Below are positions 35,161-43,777 of a stretch of 64,000 nt of DNA, piece after piece. How positions within the stretch are numbered: position 1 is the first letter of the stretch; each line of letters opens with the position of its first letter. A program made the position numbers and the translations under genes. A model generated the notes under the pieces. That model did no database searches, was not told the DNA's origin, and saw only the letters and a list, made by a program, of their open reading frames with translations. The stretch is from assembly GCF_001411495.1 (NCBI RefSeq), contig NZ_CP012981.1, forward strand, positions 3,100,001 to 3,164,000, written 5' to 3'. The stretch comes from Burkholderia cepacia ATCC 25416 (GTDB taxonomy: Bacteria; Pseudomonadota; Gammaproteobacteria; Burkholderiales; Burkholderiaceae).

Positions 35161-37245
35161 TCAGCCGTTGAACCCGCGGCCGGCCTTCGCGAGCTCGGCG
35201 ATCGACGGCGCGAGCTGCCATGCGTCGCCGTTCGGCGCGGCCGCGTAGCGGCGAATCGCGCGCTCGACGTTGTAGAGGCCGACCACGTCCGCGTACAGCA
35301 TCGGGCCGCCGCGCCACAGCGGGAAGCCATAGCCGGTCAGGTAGACCATGTCGATGTCGGACGCCTTCGACGCGATCTTCTCCTCGAGGATCTTCGCGCC
35401 TTCGTTCACCAGCGCGAACACGAGCCGCTCGACGATCTCGTCGTCGCCGATCTTGCGCCGCTCGACGCCGCGCTCCTTCGAATACGCGACGACCATCTCG
35501 TCGACGAGCGACGACGGCTTTGCCTTGCGCTCGCCCGGCACGTAGTCGTACCAGCCGGCGCCCGTCTTCTGGCCGAAGCGGCCCTGCTCGCACAGGCGGT
35601 CGGCGATCTTTGAGTACTGCAGGCCGGGCTGCTCGACATAGCGGCGCTTGCGGATCGCCCAGCCGATGTCGTTGCCGGCGAGGTCGCTCATCCGGAACGG
35701 ACCCATCGCGAAACCGAATTTCTCGATCGCGCGATCGACCTGCGCGGGCAGCGCGCCTTCCTCGAGCATGAAGAGCGCCTGGCGGATGTACTGCTCGATC
35801 ATCCGGTTGCCGATGAAGCCGTCGCACACGCCCGACACGACCGCCGTCTTGCGGATCTTCTTCGCCACGGCCATCACGGTGGCGAGCACGTCCTTCGCGG
35901 TCTGCGCGCCGCGCACGACCTCGAGCAGCTTCATCACGTTCGCCGGGCTGAAGAAGTGCATGCCGACGACGTCCTGCGGACGCTTCGTGAATGCAGCGAT
36001 CTTGTCGACGTCGAGCGTCGACGTGTTCGACGCGAGGATCGCGCCCGCCTTCGCGACTTCGTCGAGCTTCCTGAACACCTGCTCCTTCACGCCGAGTTCC
36101 TCGAACACGGCCTCGACGATCAGGTCGGCATCCTTCAGGTCGTCGTAGGACAGCGTCGGCGTGATCAGCGCCATGCGCGCGTCGAGCTTCTCCTGCGTGA
36201 GCTTGCCCTTCTTCACCTGTGCGTCGTAGTTCTTGCGGATCGTCGCGACGCCGCGCTCGAGCGCTTCCTGTTTCGTTTCGAGCAGCGTGACGGGCAGCCC
36301 TGCATTCACGAAGTTCATCGCGATGCCGCCGCCCATCGTGCCCGCGCCGATCACGCCGACACGGCGAATCTCGCGCAGCGGCGTATCGGACGGCACGTCG
36401 GGAATCTTGCTCGCCGCGCGCTCACCGAAAAACGCATGCCGCAGCGCGCGGCTTTCCGGCGTCATCATCAGCGCGACGAAACCCTCGCGCTCGGCGATGC
36501 TGCCCTTGTCGAAGCCGTGCAGCACGCCGGCCTCGATCGCGTCGATGCACTTGTGCGGCGCGGGGAAATTCGGTGCGGCGGCCCGGGCCGAGTTGCGCGC
36601 GAACTGGATGAAGCCCGCGGCGTTCGCGTGGACGATCTTGCGATCGCGCACGCGCGGATGCGGCCCCTTCTGCGCACCGGCCTTGCGCGCGAACGCGACG
36701 GCCGCGTCGAGCAGGTCGCCGTCGGCCATCTCGTCGAACAGACCGCTCTTCGCGAGCTGCTCCGACGGCACGGGCGCGCCCGACACGATCATGTTCAGCG
36801 CGGTTTCGAGCCCCACCGCACGCGGCAGGCGCTGCGTGCCGCCCGCGCCCGGCAGCAGGCCGAGCTTCACCTCGGGCAGCGCGACCTGCGCGCCGGGTGC
36901 CGCGACACGGTAATGCGCGCCGAGCGCGAGCTCGAGGCCGCCGCCCATCACGACGCTGTGCAGCGCCGCGACGACGGGCTTCGCGCTCGCCTCCACCGCG
37001 CGGATCACGGTGTGCAGCGTCGGCTCCTGGAGCGCCTTCGGCGTATTGAATTCGGTGATGTCGGCGCCGCCCGAGAATGCGCGTCCTGCGCCGGTCAGCA
37101 CGATGGCCGTGACCGACGGGTCCTGCGCGGCGCGATCGAGCGCGTCCATGACGCCCTGACGGGTCGACAGGCCGAGCCCGTTGACGGGCGGATTGTTGAG
37201 CGTAAGGACGGCCACGCCGTCGCGAGTCGAGTAATCCACTGCCAT
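35161..37245 (-). CDS. fadB: 3-hydroxyacyl-CoA dehydrogenase / enoyl-CoA hydratase
   Basis: Bifunctional beta-oxidation enzyme of 694 residues. The N-terminal enoyl-CoA hydratase/isomerase domain (about 1-190) has GAGRAFSGGADITEFN and VVMGGGLELALGAHYRVA. The dehydrogenase domain starts near 300 with the NAD-binding motif VGVIGAGTMGGGIAMNF, and includes GMHFFSPANVMKLLEVV and the second 3HAD module with FAMGPFRMSDLAGNDIGW and YLTGYGFPLWRGGP. Followed by pncA and fadA on the same strand. The ATG at 37245 fits the family start. Confidence 0.96.
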   Translation of the reverse strand: MAVDYSTRDGVAVLTLNNPPVNGLGLSTRQGVMDALDRAAQDPSVTAIVLTGAGRAFSGGADITEFNTPKALQEPTLHTVIRAVEASAKPVVAALHSVVMGGGLELALGAHYRVAAPGAQVALPEVKLGLLPGAGGTQRLPRAVGLETALNMIVSGAPVPSEQLAKSGLFDEMADGDLLDAAVAFARKAGAQKGPHPRVRDRKIVHANAAGFIQFARNSARAAAPNFPAPHKCIDAIEAGVLHGFDKGSIAEREGFVALMMTPESRALRHAFFGERAASKIPDVPSDTPLREIRRVGVIGAGTMGGGIAMNFVNAGLPVTLLETKQEALERGVATIRKNYDAQVKKGKLTQEKLDARMALITPTLSYDDLKDADLIVEAVFEELGVKEQVFRKLDEVAKAGAILASNTSTLDVDKIAAFTKRPQDVVGMHFFSPANVMKLLEVVRGAQTAKDVLATVMAVAKKIRKTAVVSGVCDGFIGNRMIEQYIRQALFMLEEGALPAQVDRAIEKFGFAMGPFRMSDLAGNDIGWAIRKRRYVEQPGLQYSKIADRLCEQGRFGQKTGAGWYDYVPGERKAKPSSLVDEMVVAYSKERGVERRKIGDDEIVERLVFALVNEGAKILEEKIASKASDIDMVYLTGYGFPLWRGGPMLYADVVGLYNVERAIRRYAAAPNGDAWQLAPSIAELAKAGRGFNG

Positions 37246-37446
37246 CTGCCTGCCTCCATGCATCGCGCGCCGGGGTGGCTGCGCTTCATTGTGCGCGGTC
37301 GAACAGCCGCATGTCCGGTTGAACGCAGGCAGCATACAACGAAAAAGCACGGTCGTTCAATTTGAATTTTGCTGCCGATCCGGGGACGGATCGGGCGACC
37401 GTTTCGCGAGCCGCTTGCGGCCCGGGCGCAGACGTTACGGCTCGCG

Positions 37447-39090
37447 TTACGACCCGCCGGCCGCCGTCGGCAACACGTAATCGCGGAATGTCTCGCGCAG
37501 CTTCAGCTTCTGCAGCTTGCCGGTCGCGGTGTGCGGCAGCGAGTCGACGAACACGACGTCGTCGGGAATCCACCATTTCGCGACTTTGCCTTCGTAGAAC
37601 GCGAGCAGCGCGTCACGGTTCAGGTTCGCCCCTTCGCGCGGCACCACGACGAGCAGCGGGCGCTCGGTCCATTTCGGGTGCGCACAGGCGATGCAGGCGG
37701 CCTCGGCCACGCCCGGGTGCGCGATCGCGACGTTCTCGATGTCGATCGAGCTGATCCACTCGCCGCCCGACTTGATCACGTCCTTGCTGCGGTCGGTGAT
37801 CTGCAGGAAGCCGTCGGGGTCGATCGTCGCGACGTCGCCGGTCGGAAACCAGCCGTCCGACAGCGGCGACGTGTCGCCGCGAAAGTAGTGGTCGATCACC
37901 CACGGGCCGCGCACCTGCAGCTCGCCGAACGCGACGCCGTCCCACGGCAGCTCGTGGCCGTCCTCGCCGACGATGCGCATGTCGACGCCGCAGATCACGC
38001 GCCCCTGCTTCTCGAGCAGCTTGCGCTGCGCGTCGAGCGGCCGCTGCGACTGCGCCCAGTTGAGCTTCGCGAGCGTGCCGAGCGGCGACAGTTCGGTCAT
38101 CCCCCAGGCATGGATCACGCGCACGCCGTATTCGTCCTCGAAGGTGCGCAGCATCGCGGGCGGGCACGCGGAGCCGCCGATCACCGTGCGGTTCAGCGTC
38201 GAGAAGCGCACACCGGCCTCGCGCATGTAGTTGAGCAGGCCGAGCCACACGGTCGGCACGCCCGCGGAGAACGTCACGCGCTCGGCTTCCATCAGCTCGT
38301 ACAGCGATTTCCCGTCGAGATCCTTGCCGGGCAGCACGAGCTTGCCGCCCGTGAGCGGCACCGCGTACGGCAGCCCCCACGCGTTGACGTGGAACATCGG
38401 CACGACGGGCAGCACCGCGTCCATCGCGGACAGGTTCATCGCGTCCGGCAACGCGGCACCGTACGCGTGCAGCACGGTCGAGCGGTGCGAATACAGCACG
38501 CCCTTCGGGTTGCCGGTCGTGCCCGACGTGTAGCAGAGCCCCGACGCCTGCTGCTCGTCGAGGCGCGGCCAGTCGTAGCGGCCGTCCTCCGCTTCGACAA
38601 GCGTTTCGTAGCACAGGAACGGCGTCGTGCCGGACGGCAGATGTGCGGCGTCCGTCATCGCGACCCAGCCCTTCACGTGCGGGCACTGCGGCGCGATCGC
38701 ATCGACGAGCGGGGCGAAATTGAGGTCGAAGAAGACGTAGCGGTCTTCCGCGTGATTGACGATGTACGCGATCTGCTCGGGGAACAGGCGCGGGTTGATC
38801 GTGTGGCACACGGCCCCCATGCCGCCGATCCCGTAATACGCTTCCAGATGCCGGTAGCCGTTCCACGCCAGCGTGCCGACGCGATCGCCGGTTTCGACGC
38901 CGAGCCGCGCGAGCGCCTGCGCCAGTTGCTTCGCGCGGCGTTCGCAATCGCGGTACGTGTAGCGATGCAGATCGCCTTCCACGCGCCTCGATACGATCTC
39001 CGTGTCGCCGGCATGTCGCGCGGCATGAGAAATCAGCGAGGACACCAGCAACGGCATGTCCATCATCTGGCCCAGCAACGGCTTACCCAT
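37447..39090 (-). CDS. Acyl-CoA synthetase (AMP-forming), fatty-acid type
   Basis: Activates a carboxylic acid to its CoA ester. The 547-residue protein has the AMP-binding motif [20 protein letters not shown] near 180, the adenine motif [12 protein letters not shown] near 320, the hinge [31 protein letters not shown] near 420-450, and the C-terminal catalytic Lys in [13 protein letters not shown] near 525. Similarity is to medium- or long-chain fatty acyl-CoA ligases next to beta-oxidation genes. It lies upstream of fadB with a 201-base gap and is divergent from selO. Confidence 0.92.
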   Translation of the reverse strand: MGKPLLGQMMDMPLLVSSLISHAARHAGDTEIVSRRVEGDLHRYTYRDCERRAKQLAQALARLGVETGDRVGTLAWNGYRHLEAYYGIGGMGAVCHTINPRLFPEQIAYIVNHAEDRYVFFDLNFAPLVDAIAPQCPHVKGWVAMTDAAHLPSGTTPFLCYETLVEAEDGRYDWPRLDEQQASGLCYTSGTTGNPKGVLYSHRSTVLHAYGAALPDAMNLSAMDAVLPVVPMFHVNAWGLPYAVPLTGGKLVLPGKDLDGKSLYELMEAERVTFSAGVPTVWLGLLNYMREAGVRFSTLNRTVIGGSACPPAMLRTFEDEYGVRVIHAWGMTELSPLGTLAKLNWAQSQRPLDAQRKLLEKQGRVICGVDMRIVGEDGHELPWDGVAFGELQVRGPWVIDHYFRGDTSPLSDGWFPTGDVATIDPDGFLQITDRSKDVIKSGGEWISSIDIENVAIAHPGVAEAACIACAHPKWTERPLLVVVPREGANLNRDALLAFYEGKVAKWWIPDDVVFVDSLPHTATGKLQKLKLRETFRDYVLPTAAGGS

Positions 39091-39241
39091 CGTCTTGTTC
39101 TCCGTGAGGATGCGAATCGGTGACCAGCCTCTGCGGCGCGCCCGTCAGCGGCCCCGGACGGGCGTCGCGCATGGCGCGCGGGCCGCCATGCGGGCGGCGC
39201 GGCGCCGCCTTACAATATCGGCTTACCCAGAGGCGCTCAAC

Positions 39242-40810
39242 ATGTCGTTTTCCCGAAGCGCAGCCGATACGGCTGACACCCTCCCCGACCTCGCCGCCAC
39301 GCTCGGCGCGCCCGCCGCCGGCGCGTTCGTCGCGCTCGGCGACGCGTTTCATACGCGGCTGCCGGCCGCGCCGCTTGCCGCGCCGTACGTCGTCGGCTTT
39401 TCCGGCGAAGTCGCGCACCTGCTCGACCTGCCGCCGTCGCTCGCCGCGCAGCCCGGCTTCGCCGAGCTGTTCGCCGGCAACCCGACGCGCGACTGGCCCG
39501 CGCACGCGATGCCGTACGCATCGGTGTATTCCGGCCACCAGTTCGGCGTGTGGGCGGGCCAGCTCGGCGACGGCCGCGCGCTGACGATCGGCGAGCGCAC
39601 CGGCACCGACGGCCGCCGCTACGAATTGCAGCTGAAAGGCAGCGGCCGCACGCCGTATTCGCGGATGGGCGACGGCCGCGCGGTGCTGCGCTCGTCGATC
39701 CGCGAATTCCTGTGCTCGGAAGCGATGCATCACCTCGGCATCCCGACCACGCGCGCCCTGACGGTGATCGGTTCCGACCAGCCGGTGGTGCGCGAGGAAA
39801 TCGAGACGTCGGCCGTCGTCACGCGCGTGTCGGAGAGCTTCGTGCGCTTCGGCCACTTCGAACACTTCTTCTCGAACGATCGCCCCGACCTGCTGCGCCA
39901 GCTCGCCGATCACGTGATCGACCGCTTCTATCCGGATTGCCGCCACGCCGACGATCCGTACCTCGCGCTGCTCGAAGCGGCGACGCTGCGCACGGCGGAT
40001 CTCGTCGCGCAGTGGCAGGCCGTCGGCTTCTGCCACGGCGTGATGAACACCGACAACATGTCGATCCTCGGCGTGACGATCGACTACGGCCCGTTCGGTT
40101 TCGCCGATGCGTTCGATGCGAACCACATCTGCAACCACTCGGATACGAACGGCCGCTACGCGTACCGGATGCAGCCGCGCATCGCGCACTGGAACTGCTA
40201 CTGCCTCGCGCAGGCGCTGCTGCCGCTGATCGGGCTGCAGCACGGCATCGCCGACGACGATGCGCGCGCCGAGCGCGCGGTGGACGACGCGCAGGCCGTG
40301 CTCGCGAAGTTCCCGGAACGTTTCGGCCCCGCGCTCGAGCGCGCGATGCGCGCGAAGCTCGGCCTCGAGCTCGAGCGCGAGAACGATGCCGACCTCGCGA
40401 ACAAGCTGCTCGAGACGATGCATGCGAGCCACGCGGATTTCACGCTGACGTTCCGCCGGCTCGCACAGGTCTCGAAGCACGACGCGAGCCGCGACGCCCC
40501 CGTGCGCGACCTGTTCATCGACCGCGACGCGTTCGATGCGTGGGCGAACCTCTACCGCGCGCGGCTGTCCGAGGAAACGCGCGACGACGCGACACGCGCG
40601 GCCGCGATGAATCGCGCGAACCCGAAATACGTGTTGCGCAACCATCTGGCCGAAGTCGCGATCCGGCGCGCGAAGGAAAAGGATTTTTCGGAGGTCGAGC
40701 GGCTCGCGCAGATCCTGCGCCGGCCGTTCGACGAACAACCGGAGCATGAAGCGTACGCGGCGTTGCCGCCCGACTGGGCCGGGTCGCTCGAAGTGAGCTG
40801 CTCGTCCTGA
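39242..40810 (+). CDS. selO: Protein adenylyltransferase SelO
   Basis: Pseudokinase-fold enzyme that transfers AMP from ATP to Ser/Thr/Tyr of proteins, studied in E. coli and human SelO. The 522-residue protein has motifs [23 protein letters not shown] (seen as [20 protein letters not shown]), [28 protein letters not shown], and [19 protein letters not shown], including the Asp of the active site. The C-terminus ends VSCSS, with Cys where human SelO has selenocysteine. Next gene is msrB, 44 bases on. Start at 39242 is chosen by homology; the frame is open further upstream. Confidence 0.94.
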   Translation: MSFSRSAADTADTLPDLAATLGAPAAGAFVALGDAFHTRLPAAPLAAPYVVGFSGEVAHLLDLPPSLAAQPGFAELFAGNPTRDWPAHAMPYASVYSGHQFGVWAGQLGDGRALTIGERTGTDGRRYELQLKGSGRTPYSRMGDGRAVLRSSIREFLCSEAMHHLGIPTTRALTVIGSDQPVVREEIETSAVVTRVSESFVRFGHFEHFFSNDRPDLLRQLADHVIDRFYPDCRHADDPYLALLEAATLRTADLVAQWQAVGFCHGVMNTDNMSILGVTIDYGPFGFADAFDANHICNHSDTNGRYAYRMQPRIAHWNCYCLAQALLPLIGLQHGIADDDARAERAVDDAQAVLAKFPERFGPALERAMRAKLGLELERENDADLANKLLETMHASHADFTLTFRRLAQVSKHDASRDAPVRDLFIDRDAFDAWANLYRARLSEETRDDATRAAAMNRANPKYVLRNHLAEVAIRRAKEKDFSEVERLAQILRRPFDEQPEHEAYAALPPDWAGSLEVSCSS

Positions 40811-40854
40811 GGCCCGCAACCCGCGCGTATCGACCGACCGATCAGGAGAACCCC

Positions 40855-41286
40855 ATGTCCCACGATTCCGACGACAAGACCTTCCCGTACCAGAAGGACG
40901 ACGCCGAGCTGCGCCGGCGGCTCACGCCGATGCAGTACGAAGTCACGCAGCACGCGGCAACCGAGCGTGCGTTCACCGGCGAATACACCGACACCGAAGA
41001 CGCCGGCATCTACAAGTGCGTCGTCTGCAGCACGCCATTGTTCGAATCCGGCTCCAAGTTCCACTCGGGCTGCGGCTGGCCCAGCTACTTCAAGCCGCTC
41101 AACGGCGAGGTGATCGACGAGAAGGTCGACTACTCGCACGGGATGGTGCGCGTCGAGGTCCGCTGCAACCACTGCGGCGCGCATCTCGGCCACGTCTTCG
41201 AGGACGGCCCGCGCGACAAGACCGGTTTGCGCTACTGCATCAATTCGGCTGCGTTAAACTTCGAGTCCCGACCCGAAAACGAATGA
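40855..41286 (+). CDS. msrB: Peptide-methionine (R)-S-oxide reductase MsrB
   Basis: Repairs the R-form of methionine sulfoxide in proteins using thioredoxin. The 143-residue protein has two zinc-binding CxxC pairs (KCVVC near 57, RCNHCGAH near 105) and the catalytic region [17 protein letters not shown] near 122-138. The ribosome site is AGGAGA. It is 44 bases after selO and probably co-transcribed; both proteins act in redox-related protein maintenance. The spacing to yciB (123 bases) may hold another promoter. Confidence 0.96.
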   Translation: MSHDSDDKTFPYQKDDAELRRRLTPMQYEVTQHAATERAFTGEYTDTEDAGIYKCVVCSTPLFESGSKFHSGCGWPSYFKPLNGEVIDEKVDYSHGMVRVEVRCNHCGAHLGHVFEDGPRDKTGLRYCINSAALNFESRPENE

Positions 41287-41409
41287 GCGGCGCCGGGCGG
41301 ATCGGCGGGGCACCCCGCGCCGCCGCCCCGATCCGCTCCGGCGGTGCCTGGCGGGTCCCTACAACGGTGAAAGGCCGCGCAAGCGGCCTTTCACGCAGCT
41401 GCGAGCGCC

Positions 41410-41940
41410 ATGAAATTCCTGTTCGATCTGTTTCCGATCATCCTGTTTTTTGCCGCCTTCAAGGTCTGGGGCATCTTTACCGCCACCGCCGTCGCGATCG
41501 TCGCGACGCTGGCCCAGGTCGCGTGGGTCGCCTTCCGGCACCGGAAGGTCGACACGATGCTGTGGGTCAGCCTGGGCGTGATCGTCGTTTTCGGTGGTGC
41601 CACCCTCGTCCTGCACGACGAGAAATTCATTCAATGGAAACCGACTGTGCTGTACTGGCTGTTTGCGATCGGGCTGCTCGCCGCGCGCTATGCGTTCGGC
41701 AACAACCTGATCGAGAAGATGATGGGCAAGCAGCTCACGCTGCCGCACCCCGTGTGGGACAAACTGAACGTCGCGTGGGCGCTGTTCTTCGCGGTGCTCG
41801 GCGTCGCGAACCTGTACGTGGTGCACAACTTCACCGAGTCGCAATGGGTGAACTTCAAGCTGTTCGGCACGACGGGCGCGATGGTCGTATTCATCATCCT
41901 GCAGAGCCTGTGGCTCACGAAATACCTGAAGGACGAGTGA
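41410..41940 (+). CDS. yciB: Septation protein A homologue / inner-membrane protein YciB
   Basis: Inner-membrane protein of 176 residues with five or so membrane segments ([89 protein letters not shown]). It carries the family motifs [13 protein letters not shown] and [11 protein letters not shown]. YciB/IspA affects cell division and envelope synthesis in other bacteria. The bolA gene follows after one base, then ppiC, suggesting a three-gene operon. Confidence 0.94.
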   Translation: MKFLFDLFPIILFFAAFKVWGIFTATAVAIVATLAQVAWVAFRHRKVDTMLWVSLGVIVVFGGATLVLHDEKFIQWKPTVLYWLFAIGLLAARYAFGNNLIEKMMGKQLTLPHPVWDKLNVAWALFFAVLGVANLYVVHNFTESQWVNFKLFGTTGAMVVFIILQSLWLTKYLKDE

Positions 41941-41941
41941 C

Positions 41942-42250
41942 ATGACGGACGCCTTTCTCCACGCGTCGCCCGACGAACGCATCGCGCTGATCGAGGCGCG
42001 CCTCACCGCAGCGCTCGCCCCGCTGTCGCTCACCGTGCGCGACGACAGCGCGCAGCACGCGGGCCACGCCGGCGCGGCCGCCGGCGGCCACTTCACGGTC
42101 ACGATCGTGTCGGCCGCGTTCGCGGGCAAGCCGCGCGTCGCGCGGCACCGGCTGGTGTATGATGCGCTCGCTGATGCGATGCAGCGCGGCATTCACGCGC
42201 TCGCGATCGTGGCTTACACGCCCGAAGAATTCAACGAATCTTCAATCTAG
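41942..42250 (+). CDS. BolA family protein
   Basis: Small KH-like protein of 102 residues, with the BolA signature VTIVSAAFAGKPRVARHRLVYDALADAMQRGIHALAIVAYTPEE. The conserved His in RHRLVYDAL is probably the Fe-S cluster ligand shared with monothiol glutaredoxin. Its start is one base after the yciB stop and it is followed by ppiC after 18 bases. The long N-terminal part with HAGHAGAAAGGH resembles the BolA1 class. Role: Fe-S handling or stress morphology in known members. Confidence 0.92.
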   Translation: MTDAFLHASPDERIALIEARLTAALAPLSLTVRDDSAQHAGHAGAAAGGHFTVTIVSAAFAGKPRVARHRLVYDALADAMQRGIHALAIVAYTPEEFNESSI

Positions 42251-42268
42251 TCTCATTAGGAATTCCCG

Positions 42269-43051
42269 ATGATCCTGAAATCCCCCCGCCTGTGGGTCGC
42301 GGCGGCTGCTTTCGCAGCGGCACCGGCATTTGCCCAGAACATCGCCGTCGTCAACGGCACGCCGATTCCGAAGTCGCGCGCGGACGCGATGGTCGCCCAG
42401 CTCGTGCAGCAAGGCCAGACCGACAGCCCGCAGCTGCAGCAGGCCGTGCGCCAGGAACTCGTGAACCGCGAAATCCTGATGCAGGAAGCAATCCGTGAAG
42501 GCATCCCGAACCGTCCGGACGTGAAGGCGCAGGTCGCCGTCGCGCAGCAGACCGTCGTGCTGCGTTCGATGATCGAGAGTTTCCTGAAGAAGAACCAGCC
42601 GACCGACGCCGAAGTGAAGGCGCGCTACGACGACCTCGTCAAGGGCGCCGGCGGCAACCGCGAATACCACCTGCACCACATCCTCGTCAGCGACGAGCAG
42701 CAGGCGAAGGACCTGATCGCGAAGATCAAGGCCGGCGCGAAGTTCGAGGATCTCGCGAAGCAGTTCTCGAAGGATCCGGGCTCGGGCAAGAACGGCGGCG
42801 ATCTCGACTGGTCCGACCCGAAGGCGTACGTGCCGGAATTCGCGGCGGCCGCGCAGAAGCTGCAGAAAGGCCAGATGACCGACACGCCGGTGAAGACGCA
42901 GTTCGGCTGGCACATCATCCGCGTCGACGACATCCGCGACATCGCGCCGCCGCCGCTCGATCAGGTGAAGGCACAGATCGCGCAGCAGCTCGTGCAGCAG
43001 AAGCTGCAGGCGTTCGAGGAAGGTCTGCGCCAGCAGGCAAAGATCCAGTAA
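42269..43051 (+). CDS. Periplasmic peptidyl-prolyl isomerase, parvulin type
   Basis: Folding factor of 260 residues. A signal peptide (MILKSPRLWVAAAAFAAAPAFA) precedes a SurA-like N-terminal helical region. The parvulin domain spans about 130-225 with REYHLHHILVSDEQQAKDL, QFSKDPGSGKNGGDLDW and TQFGWHIIRVDD. The C-terminal helix QQLVQQKLQAFEEGLRQQAKIQ is typical. It ends the yciB-bolA operon and a terminator follows. Likely periplasmic, like PrsA/PpiC-type proteins. Confidence 0.93.
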   Translation: MILKSPRLWVAAAAFAAAPAFAQNIAVVNGTPIPKSRADAMVAQLVQQGQTDSPQLQQAVRQELVNREILMQEAIREGIPNRPDVKAQVAVAQQTVVLRSMIESFLKKNQPTDAEVKARYDDLVKGAGGNREYHLHHILVSDEQQAKDLIAKIKAGAKFEDLAKQFSKDPGSGKNGGDLDWSDPKAYVPEFAAAAQKLQKGQMTDTPVKTQFGWHIIRVDDIRDIAPPPLDQVKAQIAQQLVQQKLQAFEEGLRQQAKIQ

Positions 43052-43078
43052 CGCAGGCGCTCGCCGCTCGCGCATCGA

Positions 43079-43106
43079 AAAGCCGCTCCCTGGAGCGGCT
43101 TTTTTG
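43079..43106 (+). terminator. Terminator of the yciB-bolA-ppiC operon
   Basis: AAGCCGCTCC and GGAGCGGCTT form a 10-bp stem followed by TTTTTTG. It lies 28 bases after the ppiC stop. Confidence 0.9.
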
Positions 43107-43169
43107 TTGCCCGCAGTGCCCGCAGGCAGGCCGCCAGCGCATCACGATGTGCGGCGTTCCCACCAAAGA

Positions 43170-43195
43170 AAAGGCCGCTCCGAAGAGCGGCCTTT
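43170..43195 (-). terminator. Terminator of the convergent acetyltransferase gene
   Basis: AAAGGCCGCTC (43170-43180) and GAGCGGCCTTT (43185-43195) pair perfectly; on the minus strand TTCTTTG follows. It lies 32 bases after the GNAT stop. Confidence 0.75.
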
Positions 43196-43226
43196 GCCAT
43201 ATGCCTGATCGGCTCGCGCCGCAGAC

Positions 43227-43772
43227 TTAGGCGGGATGGAACACGTCGTGATAGCGAACGTCGCCTGACGGCCGCGGCGCCGAGTCGTCGAGCGACAGCG
43301 CAAGGAAATACTCGGGCGGTACGCCCGGGAACACGATGTCGCCGGACGGCGCAAAGCCGAAACGCGTGTAGTACGCGGGCTCCCCGAGCAGGACGCAGCC
43401 GCGCGCACCGAGGCGGCGCAACGCGTCGAGCCCCGTGCGCACCAGCCCCGTGCCGATGCTCTGCCGCTGGCAGTCGGGCAGCACCGCGAGCGGCGCGAGC
43501 CCGTACCAGCCCCGGCTGCCGGGCGCCTCGCCGCCGATCGACACCGGCGAGAACGCGACGTGCCCGATCAGGCGGCCGTCGCGTTCCGCGACGAGCGAGA
43601 CGCTCAACGCACCGTCCGCACGCAACGTGTCGACGATCCGTCGTTCGAACTGCCCGCCTTCCGGCTCGCCTGCGAACGCGGCGACGATCACGCGGCCGAT
43701 CGCGTCGGCCTCGCTCGCGCGCTCGTCGCGCAGCGTGACGACCTCGACCGGCGCGTTCGGGTCGAACATCAT
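43227..43772 (-). CDS. GNAT-family N-acetyltransferase
   Basis: Acetyltransferase of about 181 residues. The acetyl-CoA motif is GLAPLAVLPDCQRQSIGTGLVRTGLDAL near 90-117, followed by GCVLLGEPAYYTRFGFAPSGDI. The pattern fits the YhbS-type group. Two adjacent ATG codons (43772 and 43769) are possible starts; an upstream in-frame start at 43820 would overlap purL by 43 bases and adds a non-family stretch. The gene begins five bases after the purL stop and may be translated from the purL message. Acceptor unknown. Confidence 0.85.
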   Translation of the reverse strand: MMFDPNAPVEVVTLRDERASEADAIGRVIVAAFAGEPEGGQFERRIVDTLRADGALSVSLVAERDGRLIGHVAFSPVSIGGEAPGSRGWYGLAPLAVLPDCQRQSIGTGLVRTGLDALRRLGARGCVLLGEPAYYTRFGFAPSGDIVFPGVPPEYFLALSLDDSAPRPSGDVRYHDVFHPA

Positions 43773-43777
43773 CCCGA

